Below, one piece after another: positions 50,201 to 59,732 of a DNA stretch of 64,000 nucleotides (the first letter of the stretch is position 1; every line of letters begins with the position of its first letter). This stretch comes from Betaproteobacteria bacterium Ga0077527 (lineage in GTDB: Bacteria; Pseudomonadota; Gammaproteobacteria; Burkholderiales; SG8-41): contig LNDW01000005.1 of the NCBI GenBank assembly GCA_001464815.1, forward strand, positions 1-64,000, read 5' to 3'. Under the pieces are notes generated by a model, which was not told the origin of the DNA, did not search any database, and saw only the letters and a program-made list of their open reading frames with translations. A program made the translations under genes and the position numbers.

Positions 50201-50392
50201 CAGCGGCGCGGCGACCGTGCTTTCGAGAATCTCCGGGCTGGCACCGGGGTAGACCGCGGTGACTTTTACCTGGGGCGGTGCGACGTTCGGGTACTGCTCG
50301 ATGGCGAGCTGGCGCGAAGCCAGGGCCCCCACCAGGGTGAGGATCAGCGCGATGACGGTCGCGAGGACAGGGCGGTCGACGAAAAATCGCAT
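47273..50392 (-). CDS. acrB: AcrB/MexB-type RND multidrug efflux pump
   Basis: MRFFVDRPVLATVIALILTLVGALASRQLAIEQYPNVAPPQVKVTAVYPGAS; 1039 aa HAE1 family. Confidence 0.94.
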   Translation of the reverse strand: MRFFVDRPVLATVIALILTLVGALASRQLAIEQYPNVAPPQVKVTAVYPGASPEILESTVAAPLEREMNGVNGLLYMYSTSSSSGLMDLYVVFEAGTDTAIAAVEVNNRVKRVEALMPQPVLQNGIRVDQTNPQMLQIVTMYSEDPRFDREYLANMANASIIPELKRLGGVGEATLFGYPYAMRVWLDPDQLAKYRLTVTDVSNAIREQNQNYPVGEIGNSPTPRGQVLTFPVQTTGTYNQPEQFANIIVRAAADGSVVRVRDVARVELGAEDYQISLSMNGKPGTGIGVYLRAGANALEVAKSVRAKMAELAPTIPQGIVWDVPYDTTVFVNASIELVLHTFVEAFILVLLVVYLFLGSVRATIIPMIAIPVSLVGTLAGMLLMGFSINMLTLFAMVLAIGIVVDDAIVVVESVEKIMHDDKLPPAEAARKAMDGIGGAIIGVTAVICAVFVPIAFLGGVTGTLYKQFAVTITVSTLLSAVTALTLTPALCALILKPGVHKPKPILAFDRLFEKVTSRYVGIVGVVIKRGVRSMLIYAVILAGVVFLFKMIPGGFVPEEDKGTLFVAVDLPAGASPERVAEVMKRSEAIVRTETSVKDIISIPGFSIFYRYANQGFLYVTLKPWEERADRQQHVRRIIQRLNAKFYLGIPEARVFAINEPPISGMGNIAGFDYRLLALDGDREKLDKTARDVIAAAAKDERLAGARNVASPNVQTLFVDVDRNKAKALGVPLSDVYATIGTLLGSSFVNQFSAFGTNLKVKMQADEKFRSDPAYLQRFYVRNAGGNIVPIAALAAVEYRSAPIALTRYNGYPAVQISGNAAPGRSSGEALTAMEEISAAALPQGMGFQWSGQSLQEKISGGQAGFIFLLSFIFVFLFLAALYESWTLPISVFMIVPIGILGALIALFLRHSPNDVFFQVSLITLVGLAGKNGILIVEFAKQRHEEGLSVIDAALDAARLRLRPIVMTSLAFILGVLPLVQASGAGAATQHSVGTGILGGMLAATLVGVFFTPLFYFIAMTYLGGDKRRTSAPETKVKP

Positions 50393-50401
50393 GATCGTGC
50401 T

Positions 50402-51607
50402 TTATTTTTGTGCAGCAGGCTTGCTGGCGGCTTTGTCACCCGGTTTTGCCGGGGGCTCCCCTTTGGCCGGTGCGCCAAACGGAGTGGGTTTCACGGGGCC
50501 GCCCGGCTGCACTTTCTGGATGCCGTCAACAATCACCCTGTCGCCGGCAGCAAGGCCTTTTTCAATGATCCAGCCGTCATTGACCCATTCCCCGACCACC
50601 AGATCCCGTCGTTCGGCCTTGTTGTCTTCGGTGACGACAAACACGGCATGTCCTGCCGGCGTTTTCATGACGGCGCGTTGCGGCACCACGATGGCACCGG
50701 CACGCTGTCCGGCGGTCATATGCACGTGCACGAACATTCCGGGCAGCAGATTGGGGTAGCCCCGGTTCGGCAACACTGCACGCAGCGTGATGGTCCCGGT
50801 TTCGCGGTTGATCTGGGCGTCGGCAACGTCAATGCGGCCGGCCTGGCCGAATTCACTGCCGTCGGGGAGGACCATGCGCACGTTTTCGCCGCCCTGTTGC
50901 TTGATCGCGCCGCTGCGGAAAGCGCGCTGCAGTACCAGCGCGTCGCGGTCCGGCATTGTGAAGTTGACATAGATCGGATCGAGTTTTTCGATGGTGGCGA
51001 GCAGTGTCGGTTCACCTTTGCCGACCAGCGCGCCTTCCGGTACCTGGGAAAAGCCGATACGTCCGGTTTCTGCTGCGCGGATCTGCGTGTAACCCAGATT
51101 CAGTCTGGCGCGGTCGAGTTGGGCGCGCGCCGACTGCACTGACGATTCGGCCTGACGCAGTTGAGTCACGGCATCGTCGTAATCCTGTTTGCTGATCGCG
51201 TCTTCCTTGGCGAGCGGGGCATAGCGGCCTTCGCGGGCTTTGGCATTGGCCAGGTTGGCTTCGGCCTGGGACAGCGCGGCCTGGGCATCGCGCTGCGCAG
51301 CTTCGTAATTGTCCGGATCAATAGAGTAGAGGAGTTGCCCCACTTGGACGTTGGTGCCTTCCCTGTAGTGGCGTTTGGTCAGCACGCCTTCCACGCGCGC
51401 GCGCACCTGCACCGAGCGGTAGGCAACGACGTTGCCGACGTATTCACGCACGACCGGAACCGTGGTGGCTTCAGCAATGATGAATTTGACTTCCGACGGC
51501 GGAATAACCTGTGCTGCGGGTTTATCGCCCCCGCAACCGGCCAGTCCGGCGGACAAAAGGGCGCTGATCAGGATGGTGTGTCGGATGGGAGGCGGGTAGA
51601 GGCGCAT
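50402..51607 (-). CDS. acrA: AcrA/MexA-type RND periplasmic adaptor
   Basis: Lipobox LAGCGG; VQVRARVEGVLTKRHYREGTNVQVGQLLYSIDP. Confidence 0.93.
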   Translation of the reverse strand: MRLYPPPIRHTILISALLSAGLAGCGGDKPAAQVIPPSEVKFIIAEATTVPVVREYVGNVVAYRSVQVRARVEGVLTKRHYREGTNVQVGQLLYSIDPDNYEAAQRDAQAALSQAEANLANAKAREGRYAPLAKEDAISKQDYDDAVTQLRQAESSVQSARAQLDRARLNLGYTQIRAAETGRIGFSQVPEGALVGKGEPTLLATIEKLDPIYVNFTMPDRDALVLQRAFRSGAIKQQGGENVRMVLPDGSEFGQAGRIDVADAQINRETGTITLRAVLPNRGYPNLLPGMFVHVHMTAGQRAGAIVVPQRAVMKTPAGHAVFVVTEDNKAERRDLVVGEWVNDGWIIEKGLAAGDRVIVDGIQKVQPGGPVKPTPFGAPAKGEPPAKPGDKAASKPAAQK

Positions 51608-51731
51608 GATTGAAATAATCTGATTGAATTGAATTTGTTCTGAATCGCAGATGCTGTAAGCCGCTGTTCAATGATGCATTCTCGCGTACTTGCCGGTGAA
51701 GCTCATGCCAATTCCGGCGCAGCGCCGCCGG

Positions 51732-53756
51732 TCAGGATCCGCCGTCTGCTGTCTTCCTGGGCGGAAAAAAGAACTGCATCGGTGAGTTGACGAATTTCGT
51801 GCCGACATGGCGAAGCAATGCACCGGCATGCGAGATGCGCACGCCGTGCGCCTTTAGCGCGGTCCACAGCGCCAGCGCAAAACTGACGGTCAGGTTGATA
51901 ATTCCGATCAGGGTGACCCCCAGTATGCAGTGCAGCCACAGGCCGGCGCTCATCGCGAAGTCCAGACCGACTGCGCCGTAGGCCAGATTCGCAGTGGAAA
52001 AGGTGATGTGGCGGATGTCCAGCGGCAGGCCCAGCAGGTGACCGAAGGTGCCGGTCATGCCGAGCATGAAGCCGAAGAAAAAATTGCCGGCAAGGCCGCC
52101 GAGGTTGCGGTCGACGTAACCGCCCAGTGCGTCGGCACGCCGTTCACCTGCCAGACGCCGCAGCCAGGACAGGCGGGCCACGCGCAGTCCGATGCGGTCG
52201 TAGGCGGCCTTGTTGTCGAAATAACCGGAAATGAGTCCCGAGAGAAAAAGCCATATGCCGGCGATGGCGGCGTGCAGAAGTGCCAGGCTGTGCAAAGGAC
52301 TGAGGTCCCGCAGCAGAACCGCGGCTTTTTCAGGAGATACCGGATTGCCAACGGAATGGGACAGCCAAAGTGCGATGCAGAGGGCAACCGGGAACGCGAC
52401 CAGCACATTGCCGCAGATGGCGGCGAACTGGCTGCGCATCACGTCGATCACCAGCTGGCCGAGGCGCTCGACCTCACGCAGCCGTCCGCCGGCCTCGCTG
52501 ACCGTTTCGGCAATCGCTGCCGCAGTCATCGCCGGCTGCTTGGTGGCGATGGTGAAATGCAGCACATGCACCAGCATGAAGCCGATTGCGTAGTTCAGGC
52601 TGAATGCAATGCCTTCGATCAGCGGGGGAAGGTTCAATTTGGCGGTCATGATCTTGATCAGCGCCATCACGCCGATCAGCAGTCCGGCACCCATCGCCGA
52701 GCGCCACATGCCGAAATAGCCTGCGCGGTCCGAGGTGATGTAGTGCCCGCCGGTGCGGCTGGCATTCTTGGTCACCCGCAGCGCGAGGATGCCGAGCAGC
52801 TGCGAAAAATGCAGGCGCAGGCTGCCGCGGCTGTTCTCGCTGCAGATGGCGTTGCGCACCAACCCGGCCCAGGACTGCACGGCCTCCTGAGCCGGAGCCT
52901 CGCGGAAACGCGCGGCGAGCAGTTGGAGCAGGGTTTCCATGCGCCCGATGTGCTGGTTGAGCCGCACCAGCAGATAGCTCAGCCGCAGATTGGTGCCTCG
53001 GGTAAGTGCTGCGGTCTGCACCCGGCGCAGCGTTTCGCGGCACTGGTCGAGCAACACCAGCAGATGGCGCTCGTCGATCACCGGGTGCTGCGGATCTTCG
53101 AGGCTGGCGCGATAGGCCTGCACGAAGCAGGCAAGCTCTTCAGTCTGGGCGAGAAAAGGTGACTCGCCCTCATGCTCTTGGGGGAGCACTTGGCGGATTT
53201 CGGCGTCGAGCCCCATGCCTGCGATACGCACCGATAATACGCGGCAAGCCTCGAGAATGCTGTCGAGCAGCCTGCGCATCGCTGGTGTGCTGTGCGCTTG
53301 CTGCATGTCGAGACAACGCCAGAATTCCAGCGCCAGCTCGCCAGGCATCTCTGCCAGCCAGCGGTGGTCGTTGCGGTTGTGGAAGATCACCGATACCAGA
53401 CCACGCAGGCTGGCTGTGTCAGGAACACGTGGCAGCAGACGGTCGGTGATCTTGCGCCACAATTCGCTGAAAAAGCCGGTGGGTGGCAACAGTCCGCTGT
53501 CGGAGAAAAAACCGCGCAACTCAACCTCGCCACAAAGCCTGAGGAAGGCCTCGCGGACGGTGCCGCAGTGTCCGGGATGTGCCGCAAGAAAATCAAGCAG
53601 TTGCCGGTAACGCAGCGCGGCTTCGTCGCTGTCGGTGATCGGCCGCGGCCTGACCGAGTCAAACAGCGTGGTGAGCAGTTGTGCGGCATCGGCCCCGGAA
53701 GCCTGGGGGCGGCTGAACGCAGCCTCCAGCGTTTCCGGTTTGCCGTTGCCGGACAT
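51732..53756 (-). CDS. site-specific recombinase family protein (Gcr-like)
   Basis: 674 aa with multiple hydrophobic segments; GHYITSDRAGYFGMWRSAMGAGLLIGVMALIKI, GLPLDIRHITFSTANLAYG. Confidence 0.85.
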   Translation of the reverse strand: MSGNGKPETLEAAFSRPQASGADAAQLLTTLFDSVRPRPITDSDEAALRYRQLLDFLAAHPGHCGTVREAFLRLCGEVELRGFFSDSGLLPPTGFFSELWRKITDRLLPRVPDTASLRGLVSVIFHNRNDHRWLAEMPGELALEFWRCLDMQQAHSTPAMRRLLDSILEACRVLSVRIAGMGLDAEIRQVLPQEHEGESPFLAQTEELACFVQAYRASLEDPQHPVIDERHLLVLLDQCRETLRRVQTAALTRGTNLRLSYLLVRLNQHIGRMETLLQLLAARFREAPAQEAVQSWAGLVRNAICSENSRGSLRLHFSQLLGILALRVTKNASRTGGHYITSDRAGYFGMWRSAMGAGLLIGVMALIKIMTAKLNLPPLIEGIAFSLNYAIGFMLVHVLHFTIATKQPAMTAAAIAETVSEAGGRLREVERLGQLVIDVMRSQFAAICGNVLVAFPVALCIALWLSHSVGNPVSPEKAAVLLRDLSPLHSLALLHAAIAGIWLFLSGLISGYFDNKAAYDRIGLRVARLSWLRRLAGERRADALGGYVDRNLGGLAGNFFFGFMLGMTGTFGHLLGLPLDIRHITFSTANLAYGAVGLDFAMSAGLWLHCILGVTLIGIINLTVSFALALWTALKAHGVRISHAGALLRHVGTKFVNSPMQFFFPPRKTADGGS

Positions 53757-53765
53757 GGTTCGCGC

Positions 53766-56462
53766 TCAGGCGGCGGCGAGCAGGTCTCTTAGCACGTAAG
53801 GCAGGATGCCACCGTGCTTGAGGTAATCAACCTCGATGCCGGTGTCGATGCGCAGTGTCAGCGTGACTTTTTTGCTGCTGCCGTCGGCTTTGGTGACGGT
53901 CATCGTGACATCCTGCATCGGCTTGACGTTGCCGCCTTCGAGGCCGTCGATGCTGAAGCTTTCAGTGCCGTCGATGCCCAGCGTTTTCACATCCTCGCCC
54001 GGCTTGAACTGCAGGGGCACCACACCCATGCCGATCAGGTTGGCGCGATGGATACGCTCGAAGCTCTTGACGATGACCGCCTTGACGCCGAGCAACTGCA
54101 CGCCCTTGGCCGCCCAGTCACGCGATGAGCCCATGCCGTAGTCATCGCCGCCGAAGATCACCAACGGGGTGTTTTTCGCACGGTAGATTTCCGAGGCTTC
54201 AAAAATGGTCATCTGCTCGCCAGTCGGCTGAACCTTGGTGACCGGGCCTTCGGTGCCGGGGGCGATGGCATTGCGCAGGCGCACGTTGGCGAAGGTGCCG
54301 CGCACCATCAGCTCGTGGTTGCAGCGCCGCACGCCGAAGTGGCCCCATTCCGCGGGAGGGGTGCCGTAGGGCTCCAGCCACTTGCCGGCGGGGGTGCCCG
54401 GCTTGATCTTGGTCGAGGGGCTGATGTGGTCGGTGGTGATCGAGTCGCCAAGGATCGCCAGCGCGCGGGCGCCCTTGATGTTCTCGACCTTGCCCGGGGT
54501 GCGGGTCACACCGTCGAAGAACGGCGGTTCCTTGATGAAGGTCGACTTAGGATCCCACTCGTACACCGCCCCCTTGATGGTGGGGATGGCTTCCCACAGC
54601 TTCTTGTTGCCTGACAGGTCGCCGTATTCACGACGGAAATGTTCGGCGTTGGCGGCGAACTTCATCAGCGCCGCGACTTCGGCATCCGAAGGCCAGACGT
54701 CCTTCAGGAAGACCGGCTTGCCATCCTTGTCCTTGCCCAGCGGCTGTTGGGTGAGATCGGTGCGCACGGTGCCGGCAATCGCGTAGGCAACGACCAGCGC
54801 CGGGCTGGCGAGATAGTTGGCGCGCAGGTTGGGGTGGACGCGTGCTTCAAAGTTGCGGTTGCCCGAGAGCACGGCACAGGTGACGAGGTCCTGCGACACC
54901 ACGGCTTCCTCGATCCTGGCATCCAGCGGGCCGGCTGCCCCCATGCAGGTGGTGCAGCCGTAGGCGACCACACCAAAGCCCAGCTTCTCCAGCGAAGGCA
55001 GCAGTCCGGCGTCACGCAGGTAGGCGGTGACCACTTTGGAGCCTGGCGCCAGTGAAGTTTTCACCCGCGGGTTGACGGTGAGGCCCTTGTCGGCAGCTTT
55101 CTTGGCGAGCAGTCCGGCGGCGAGCAGCAGTGCCGGGTTGGAGGTGTTGGTGCAGGAGGTGATCGAAGCAATGAGCACGTCGCCGTGGCCGACGTCGAAC
55201 TCCGGATGGCCCGAGGGCACGCGGCGGTTGAGGTCGGCGGCGGGGCGGCCGTAGCCGTTTTTCTCCGGCGGCGCGGAGAACAGCGCGTCGAATCCGCTGC
55301 CGAGCTCGGGCAGGTTGACGCGATCCTGCGGGCGTTTCGGGCCCGAAAGGCTGGGGACGATGGAACCCAGGTCCAGTTCGATGATCTGGGTGTAGTCGAT
55401 CTCGCCGGGCTTGGGCATGCCGAACATGCCCTGCGCCTTGTAATAGGCTTCGATTGCCGACACCAGCTCCGGCTCGCGGCCGGTCATGCGGAAGTAGTCC
55501 AGCGTCTTGTCGTCGACCGGGAAGTAGCCCATGGTCGCGCCGTATTCCGGCGCCATGTTCGCCACCGTGCAGCGGTCGGCGGCGGTCAGCGCGGCCGCAC
55601 CTTCACCGTAGAACTCGACGAACTTGCCGACGACCTTGGCCTTGCGCATCAGTTCGGTGACGGTCAGTGCGAGATCGGTCGCCGTGACGCCTTCGCGCAG
55701 CTTGCCGGTCAGGTGGCAGCCGACCACATCCGGCGTGAGGAAGGCATTGGGCTGGCCGAGCATGCCCGCTTCAGCCTCAATGCCACCCACCCCCCAGGCA
55801 ACAATACCGATGCCGTTGACCATGGTGGTGTGCGAGTCGGTGCCGAACACGGTGTCGGGGAACCACAAGCCGTCTTTTTCCCAGACGCCGCGCGATAGGT
55901 GTTCCATGTTGATCTGGTGGATGATACCGTTGCCGGGGGGCACCACGCGCACGGTGTTGAACGCTCCCTGCGCCCATTTCACGAAGCGGTAACGCTCGGC
56001 ATTGCGCTTGAATTCGATTTCCTGGTTGCGCTGCACCGCGTCCGGGGTGTTGTAGACATCGATCTCCACCGAGTGGTCGACCACCACATCCACCGGCACC
56101 AGCGGCTCGATCTTGCCCGGTGCGACACCGAGGCGTTCGGCCGCGGCACGCATCGCCGACAGGTCATTCAGCGTGCCAAAGCCGATCAGGTCCTGCAGCA
56201 CGATACGCACGACGATGAACGGAATTTCGGAAGTGCGTTTGCCATTGGCCTGCCAGGAGGCGAGTGCCTTGACGTGCTCCTCGCTGACACGCTTGCCGTC
56301 GCAGTGGCGCACCAGGGCCTCAAGCACGACGCGAATCGAACGCGGCAGCCGCGAGACCTTGCCCAGGCCAGCGGCTTCGAGCGCGGCGAGGCTGTGGTAT
56401 TTGCCGGTCTTGCCGGGAGAGGGAGTGAATTCCTTGAGGGTCTTGAAGGTGTCTTGGGCCAT
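53766..56462 (-). CDS. acnA: aconitate hydratase
   Basis: FGTDSHTTMVNGIGIVAWGVGGIEAEAGMLGQP, SCTNTSNPALLLAAGLLAKKA, YGCTTCMG, GSSRDWAAKG. Confidence 0.94.
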   Translation of the reverse strand: MAQDTFKTLKEFTPSPGKTGKYHSLAALEAAGLGKVSRLPRSIRVVLEALVRHCDGKRVSEEHVKALASWQANGKRTSEIPFIVVRIVLQDLIGFGTLNDLSAMRAAAERLGVAPGKIEPLVPVDVVVDHSVEIDVYNTPDAVQRNQEIEFKRNAERYRFVKWAQGAFNTVRVVPPGNGIIHQINMEHLSRGVWEKDGLWFPDTVFGTDSHTTMVNGIGIVAWGVGGIEAEAGMLGQPNAFLTPDVVGCHLTGKLREGVTATDLALTVTELMRKAKVVGKFVEFYGEGAAALTAADRCTVANMAPEYGATMGYFPVDDKTLDYFRMTGREPELVSAIEAYYKAQGMFGMPKPGEIDYTQIIELDLGSIVPSLSGPKRPQDRVNLPELGSGFDALFSAPPEKNGYGRPAADLNRRVPSGHPEFDVGHGDVLIASITSCTNTSNPALLLAAGLLAKKAADKGLTVNPRVKTSLAPGSKVVTAYLRDAGLLPSLEKLGFGVVAYGCTTCMGAAGPLDARIEEAVVSQDLVTCAVLSGNRNFEARVHPNLRANYLASPALVVAYAIAGTVRTDLTQQPLGKDKDGKPVFLKDVWPSDAEVAALMKFAANAEHFRREYGDLSGNKKLWEAIPTIKGAVYEWDPKSTFIKEPPFFDGVTRTPGKVENIKGARALAILGDSITTDHISPSTKIKPGTPAGKWLEPYGTPPAEWGHFGVRRCNHELMVRGTFANVRLRNAIAPGTEGPVTKVQPTGEQMTIFEASEIYRAKNTPLVIFGGDDYGMGSSRDWAAKGVQLLGVKAVIVKSFERIHRANLIGMGVVPLQFKPGEDVKTLGIDGTESFSIDGLEGGNVKPMQDVTMTVTKADGSSKKVTLTLRIDTGIEVDYLKHGGILPYVLRDLLAAA

Positions 56463-56535
56463 GATGGACTCCGTTCGGAGGGTTGTTCAGCTATAACAAA
56501 TTGACATTATTCACAGCATTTCCCCCGATCAAGCT

Positions 56536-56563
56536 CCCTCTCCCGCCCTGGGACGGGAGAGGG
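56536..56563. repeat. perfect hairpin CCCTCTCCCG-N8-CGGGAGAGGG
   Basis: 10-bp perfect stem in the intergenic region between the two acnA genes. Confidence 0.85.
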
Positions 56564-56590
56564 TTGGGGGGGAGGGGACTTCTTGATTAC

Positions 56591-56610
56591 GCCGCCATCA
56601 TTTCGCGCAG
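56591..56610 (-). pseudogene. fossil acnA 3' end (C-terminal LREMMAA codons) between the two acnA genes
   Basis: GCCGCCATCATTTCGCGCAG identical to 56692..56711 inside the downstream acnA 3' end. Confidence 0.55.
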
Positions 56611-56684
56611 TACGAGCGCAGCCTGACTGCGCGCCGTAAATCCCGGCACCGTCGGTTGTGCTGCGCGCGCACTGCGTTTCGTCA

Positions 56685-59375
56685 TTATGCCGCCGCCATC
56701 ATTTCGCGCAGCACAAACGGCAGGATGCCGCCATGCTTGAGGTATTCGACCTCGATCGGCGAATCCACACGCAACGTGACGGTGACATTCTGCGTGCCGC
56801 CGTCCTTGCGGCGGATGACCAGCGTGACATCCTGCATCGGCTTGACGTTGCCGCCTTCGACGCCGATCAGGTCGTAGGTTTCCTCGCCGGTGATGCCCAG
56901 CGACTGCACGCTGTCGTCACCCTTGAACTGGCAGGGCAGCACACCCATGCCGATCAGGTTGGAGCGGTGGATGCGTTCGAAGCCCCTGGCGACAACCACC
57001 TTGATGCCCAGCATCTGCGTGCCCTTGGCCGCCCAGTCGCGGGAGGAGCCGGTGCCGTAGGCTTCGCCGCCGAACACAAACAGCGGCACGCCGTCTTTCT
57101 GGTAGCGCATGGAGGCATCGAAAATCTGCATCTTGTCGCCGCTCGGCTGGTGCAGAGTGACGCCGCCTTCGCTGCCCGGGATCATCAGGTTCTTGATGCG
57201 CGGGTTGGCGAAGGCGCCGCGTACCATCACCTCGTGGTTGGTGCGGCGCGAGCCGAAGCTCGAGAGGTCGGTGCTGCCGGCTGCGACCAGCCAGTCACCG
57301 GCCAGCGTGCCTTTGCGGATCGGAGCCACCGGGCTGATGTGGTCGGTGGTCAGCTTGTTGCCGAAGATGCCCAGCGCGCGGCCACCTTTGACATCGCTGA
57401 TTTTCGGCAATTCTTTCTTGAAACCTTCGAACAGCGGCGGTTCGAGCATGTAGGTCGATTTCGGATCCCATTGGAAGAGCGCGCCCTTGGCTTCAGGGAT
57501 GGCGTCCCACAGGTCCTTGGCGCCGGAGAGATCGCCGTATTCACGCTTGAAGTTTTCGCTGTTGGTGGCGAACTTCATCACCGCGTCGACTTCCGCCGGG
57601 GTTGGCCACAGGTCCTTCAGGAACACCGGTTTGCCGTCCTTGTCGTTGCCGATCGGGTCGTTGTTCATGTCCTTGAGCACGGTGCCGGCCAGCGCGAAGG
57701 CGACGACCAGCGGCGGGCTCATCAGGAAGTTGGCTTTCAGGCTCTGGTGCACGCGGGCTTCGAAGTTGCGGTTACCGGAGAGGACTGCGGCGGAGATGAC
57801 GTCGTTTTTAACGATCGCATCCTCCAGGTCCTTGTCCAGCGGGCCGGCGAGGCCCATGCAGGTGGTGCAGCCATAGGCAACGACGTTGTAGCCCAGCTGC
57901 TCCAGGTAGGGCAGCAGGCCTGAGTCACGAAGGTAGGCGGTGACCACCTTGGAGCCGGGGGCGAGCGAGGTCTTCACGCGAGGGTGCGGCTTCATGCCTT
58001 TCTCGACGGCCTTCTTGGCGAGCAGGCCGGCGGCCAGAAGCACCCAGGGGTTCGAGGTGTTGGTGCAGGAAGTGATCGCGGCAATGCTGATGTCGCCGTG
58101 GCCGACGTCGCCGACGGCCTTGTTCGCGACCGGGAAGCGCTTGCCGAGGTCGGCGGCGGGCTTGTTGTAGCCGCTTTCCGCGACCGGCTTCGAGAACAGC
58201 TCGGTGAAGCGGGCCTTGATGCCCTCAAGGTTGATGCGCTCTTCCGGCTGTTTCGGACCGGAGACGCTGGGGCGCACGGTTGACAGGTCGAGTTCAACAA
58301 TCTGCGTGTAGTCGATCTCGCCTTTTTTCGGAATGCCGAACATGCCCTGGGCCTTGAGATAGGACTCGATGGCGTCGCAATGCTGTTCGCGTCCGGTCAT
58401 GCGGTAGTACTCGAGGGCTTTTTCGTCGATGGCAAAGAAGCCGCAGGTCGCGCCGTAGTCGGGCGACATGTTGGCGACAGTTGCGCGGTCCGTGGGGGTC
58501 AGTGACGCGGCGCCTTCGCCGAAGTACTCGACGAATTTGTTGACGACGTTGGTCTTGCGCAGCAGCTCGGTGACGGTCAGCACGAGGTCGGTGGCGGTGA
58601 CGCCGGGGTTCAGCTTGCCGGTCATGTGTACGCCGACGACGTCAGGCTCGAGGAAGTAGTAGGGCTGGCCCAGCATGCCGGCCTCGGCTTCGATGCCGCC
58701 GACGCCCCAGGCCAGTACGCCAATGGCGTTGACCATGGTGGTATGCGAATCCGTGCCGACGGTGGAGTCGGGGTAATACACGCCGTCTTTTTCCCAGACG
58801 CCGCGTGACAGGTACTCAAGATTGACTTGGTGGCAGATGCCGTTGCCGGGAGGCACGACACGGATGCCGGAGAAGGCCTGCTTGGCCCACTTCAGGAAGG
58901 TGTAACGCTCGCCGTTGCGCTCGAACTCGATTTCCATGTTCTTGCGCAGCGCGTCTTTCGAGTTGTGCACGTCAACAACCACCGAGTGGTCGACGACCAG
59001 ATCCACCGGCACCAGCGGCTCGATCTTGGTCGGCTCGAATTTCTGGCGCTTGGCTTCGGCGCGCATCGCGGCGAAGTCGTTCAGCGCCGGGAAGCCGGCC
59101 ATGTCCTGCAGCATGATGCGCGCGAGCACAAAGGGCACTTCCTCAGTCCGCTGCGCATTGGGTTTCCAGCCGGCGAGTGCCTTCACGGCGTCCTCGGTGA
59201 TGCGCTTGCCGTCGCAGTTTCGCAATACGGACTCAAGCAGTACGCGAATGCTGATCGGCAGACGCGAGGTTTTGCCGAGACCGGCTTCTTCGAGGGCGGC
59301 CAGCGAATAATATTTTCCGGTCTTGCCGGACTTCAGTTTGAATTCCCGGAGGGAATTGAATGCATTATTGGCCAC
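56685..59375 (-). CDS. acnA: aconitate hydratase (second copy)
   Basis: GTG start VANNAFNSLREFKLKSGKTGKYYSLAALEEAGLGKTSRLP preceded by AGGAG; GTDSHTTMVNAIGVLAWGVGGIEAEAGMLGQP. Confidence 0.94.
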   Translation of the reverse strand: MANNAFNSLREFKLKSGKTGKYYSLAALEEAGLGKTSRLPISIRVLLESVLRNCDGKRITEDAVKALAGWKPNAQRTEEVPFVLARIMLQDMAGFPALNDFAAMRAEAKRQKFEPTKIEPLVPVDLVVDHSVVVDVHNSKDALRKNMEIEFERNGERYTFLKWAKQAFSGIRVVPPGNGICHQVNLEYLSRGVWEKDGVYYPDSTVGTDSHTTMVNAIGVLAWGVGGIEAEAGMLGQPYYFLEPDVVGVHMTGKLNPGVTATDLVLTVTELLRKTNVVNKFVEYFGEGAASLTPTDRATVANMSPDYGATCGFFAIDEKALEYYRMTGREQHCDAIESYLKAQGMFGIPKKGEIDYTQIVELDLSTVRPSVSGPKQPEERINLEGIKARFTELFSKPVAESGYNKPAADLGKRFPVANKAVGDVGHGDISIAAITSCTNTSNPWVLLAAGLLAKKAVEKGMKPHPRVKTSLAPGSKVVTAYLRDSGLLPYLEQLGYNVVAYGCTTCMGLAGPLDKDLEDAIVKNDVISAAVLSGNRNFEARVHQSLKANFLMSPPLVVAFALAGTVLKDMNNDPIGNDKDGKPVFLKDLWPTPAEVDAVMKFATNSENFKREYGDLSGAKDLWDAIPEAKGALFQWDPKSTYMLEPPLFEGFKKELPKISDVKGGRALGIFGNKLTTDHISPVAPIRKGTLAGDWLVAAGSTDLSSFGSRRTNHEVMVRGAFANPRIKNLMIPGSEGGVTLHQPSGDKMQIFDASMRYQKDGVPLFVFGGEAYGTGSSRDWAAKGTQMLGIKVVVARGFERIHRSNLIGMGVLPCQFKGDDSVQSLGITGEETYDLIGVEGGNVKPMQDVTLVIRRKDGGTQNVTVTLRVDSPIEVEYLKHGGILPFVLREMMAAA

Positions 59376-59732
59376 GCTGACTGCTCCTTGAGAGATAGAG
59401 GGTGCTGACGGCTGTATGAGGGTGCTGAAAAATATCGGTGAACTACGGTTTTTGTGGCGGAAGCGGGTTCCGGACAGCCCTAAATTATAAGGTGTCGGGG
59501 GGCAGGAATACACCTCGCCAGAGGTTCAGGGCAAATGTTCGCGATGCGGAATTGATGGCCTGCATCGAGTTTAGTACTGCATCGATGGCGTAGTGCCAAG
59601 CAAGGGATGTATTGCGGCAAGCATCACCTGACGCTGCAAAGAATGACGCCGTGTTGTGACACTTTTCAGCGCCACAACACGGCGAATATTTTTATCAATT
59701 AAAACAATTAGATACAGAATACTCCCGGGTAA

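Noticed and set aside
51930-53162. 410-aa plus-strand ORF
   Set aside because: Antisense shadow of the recombinase-family gene.
56658-57923. 421-aa plus-strand ORF
   Set aside because: Antisense shadow of acnA; no signal peptide or family motifs.
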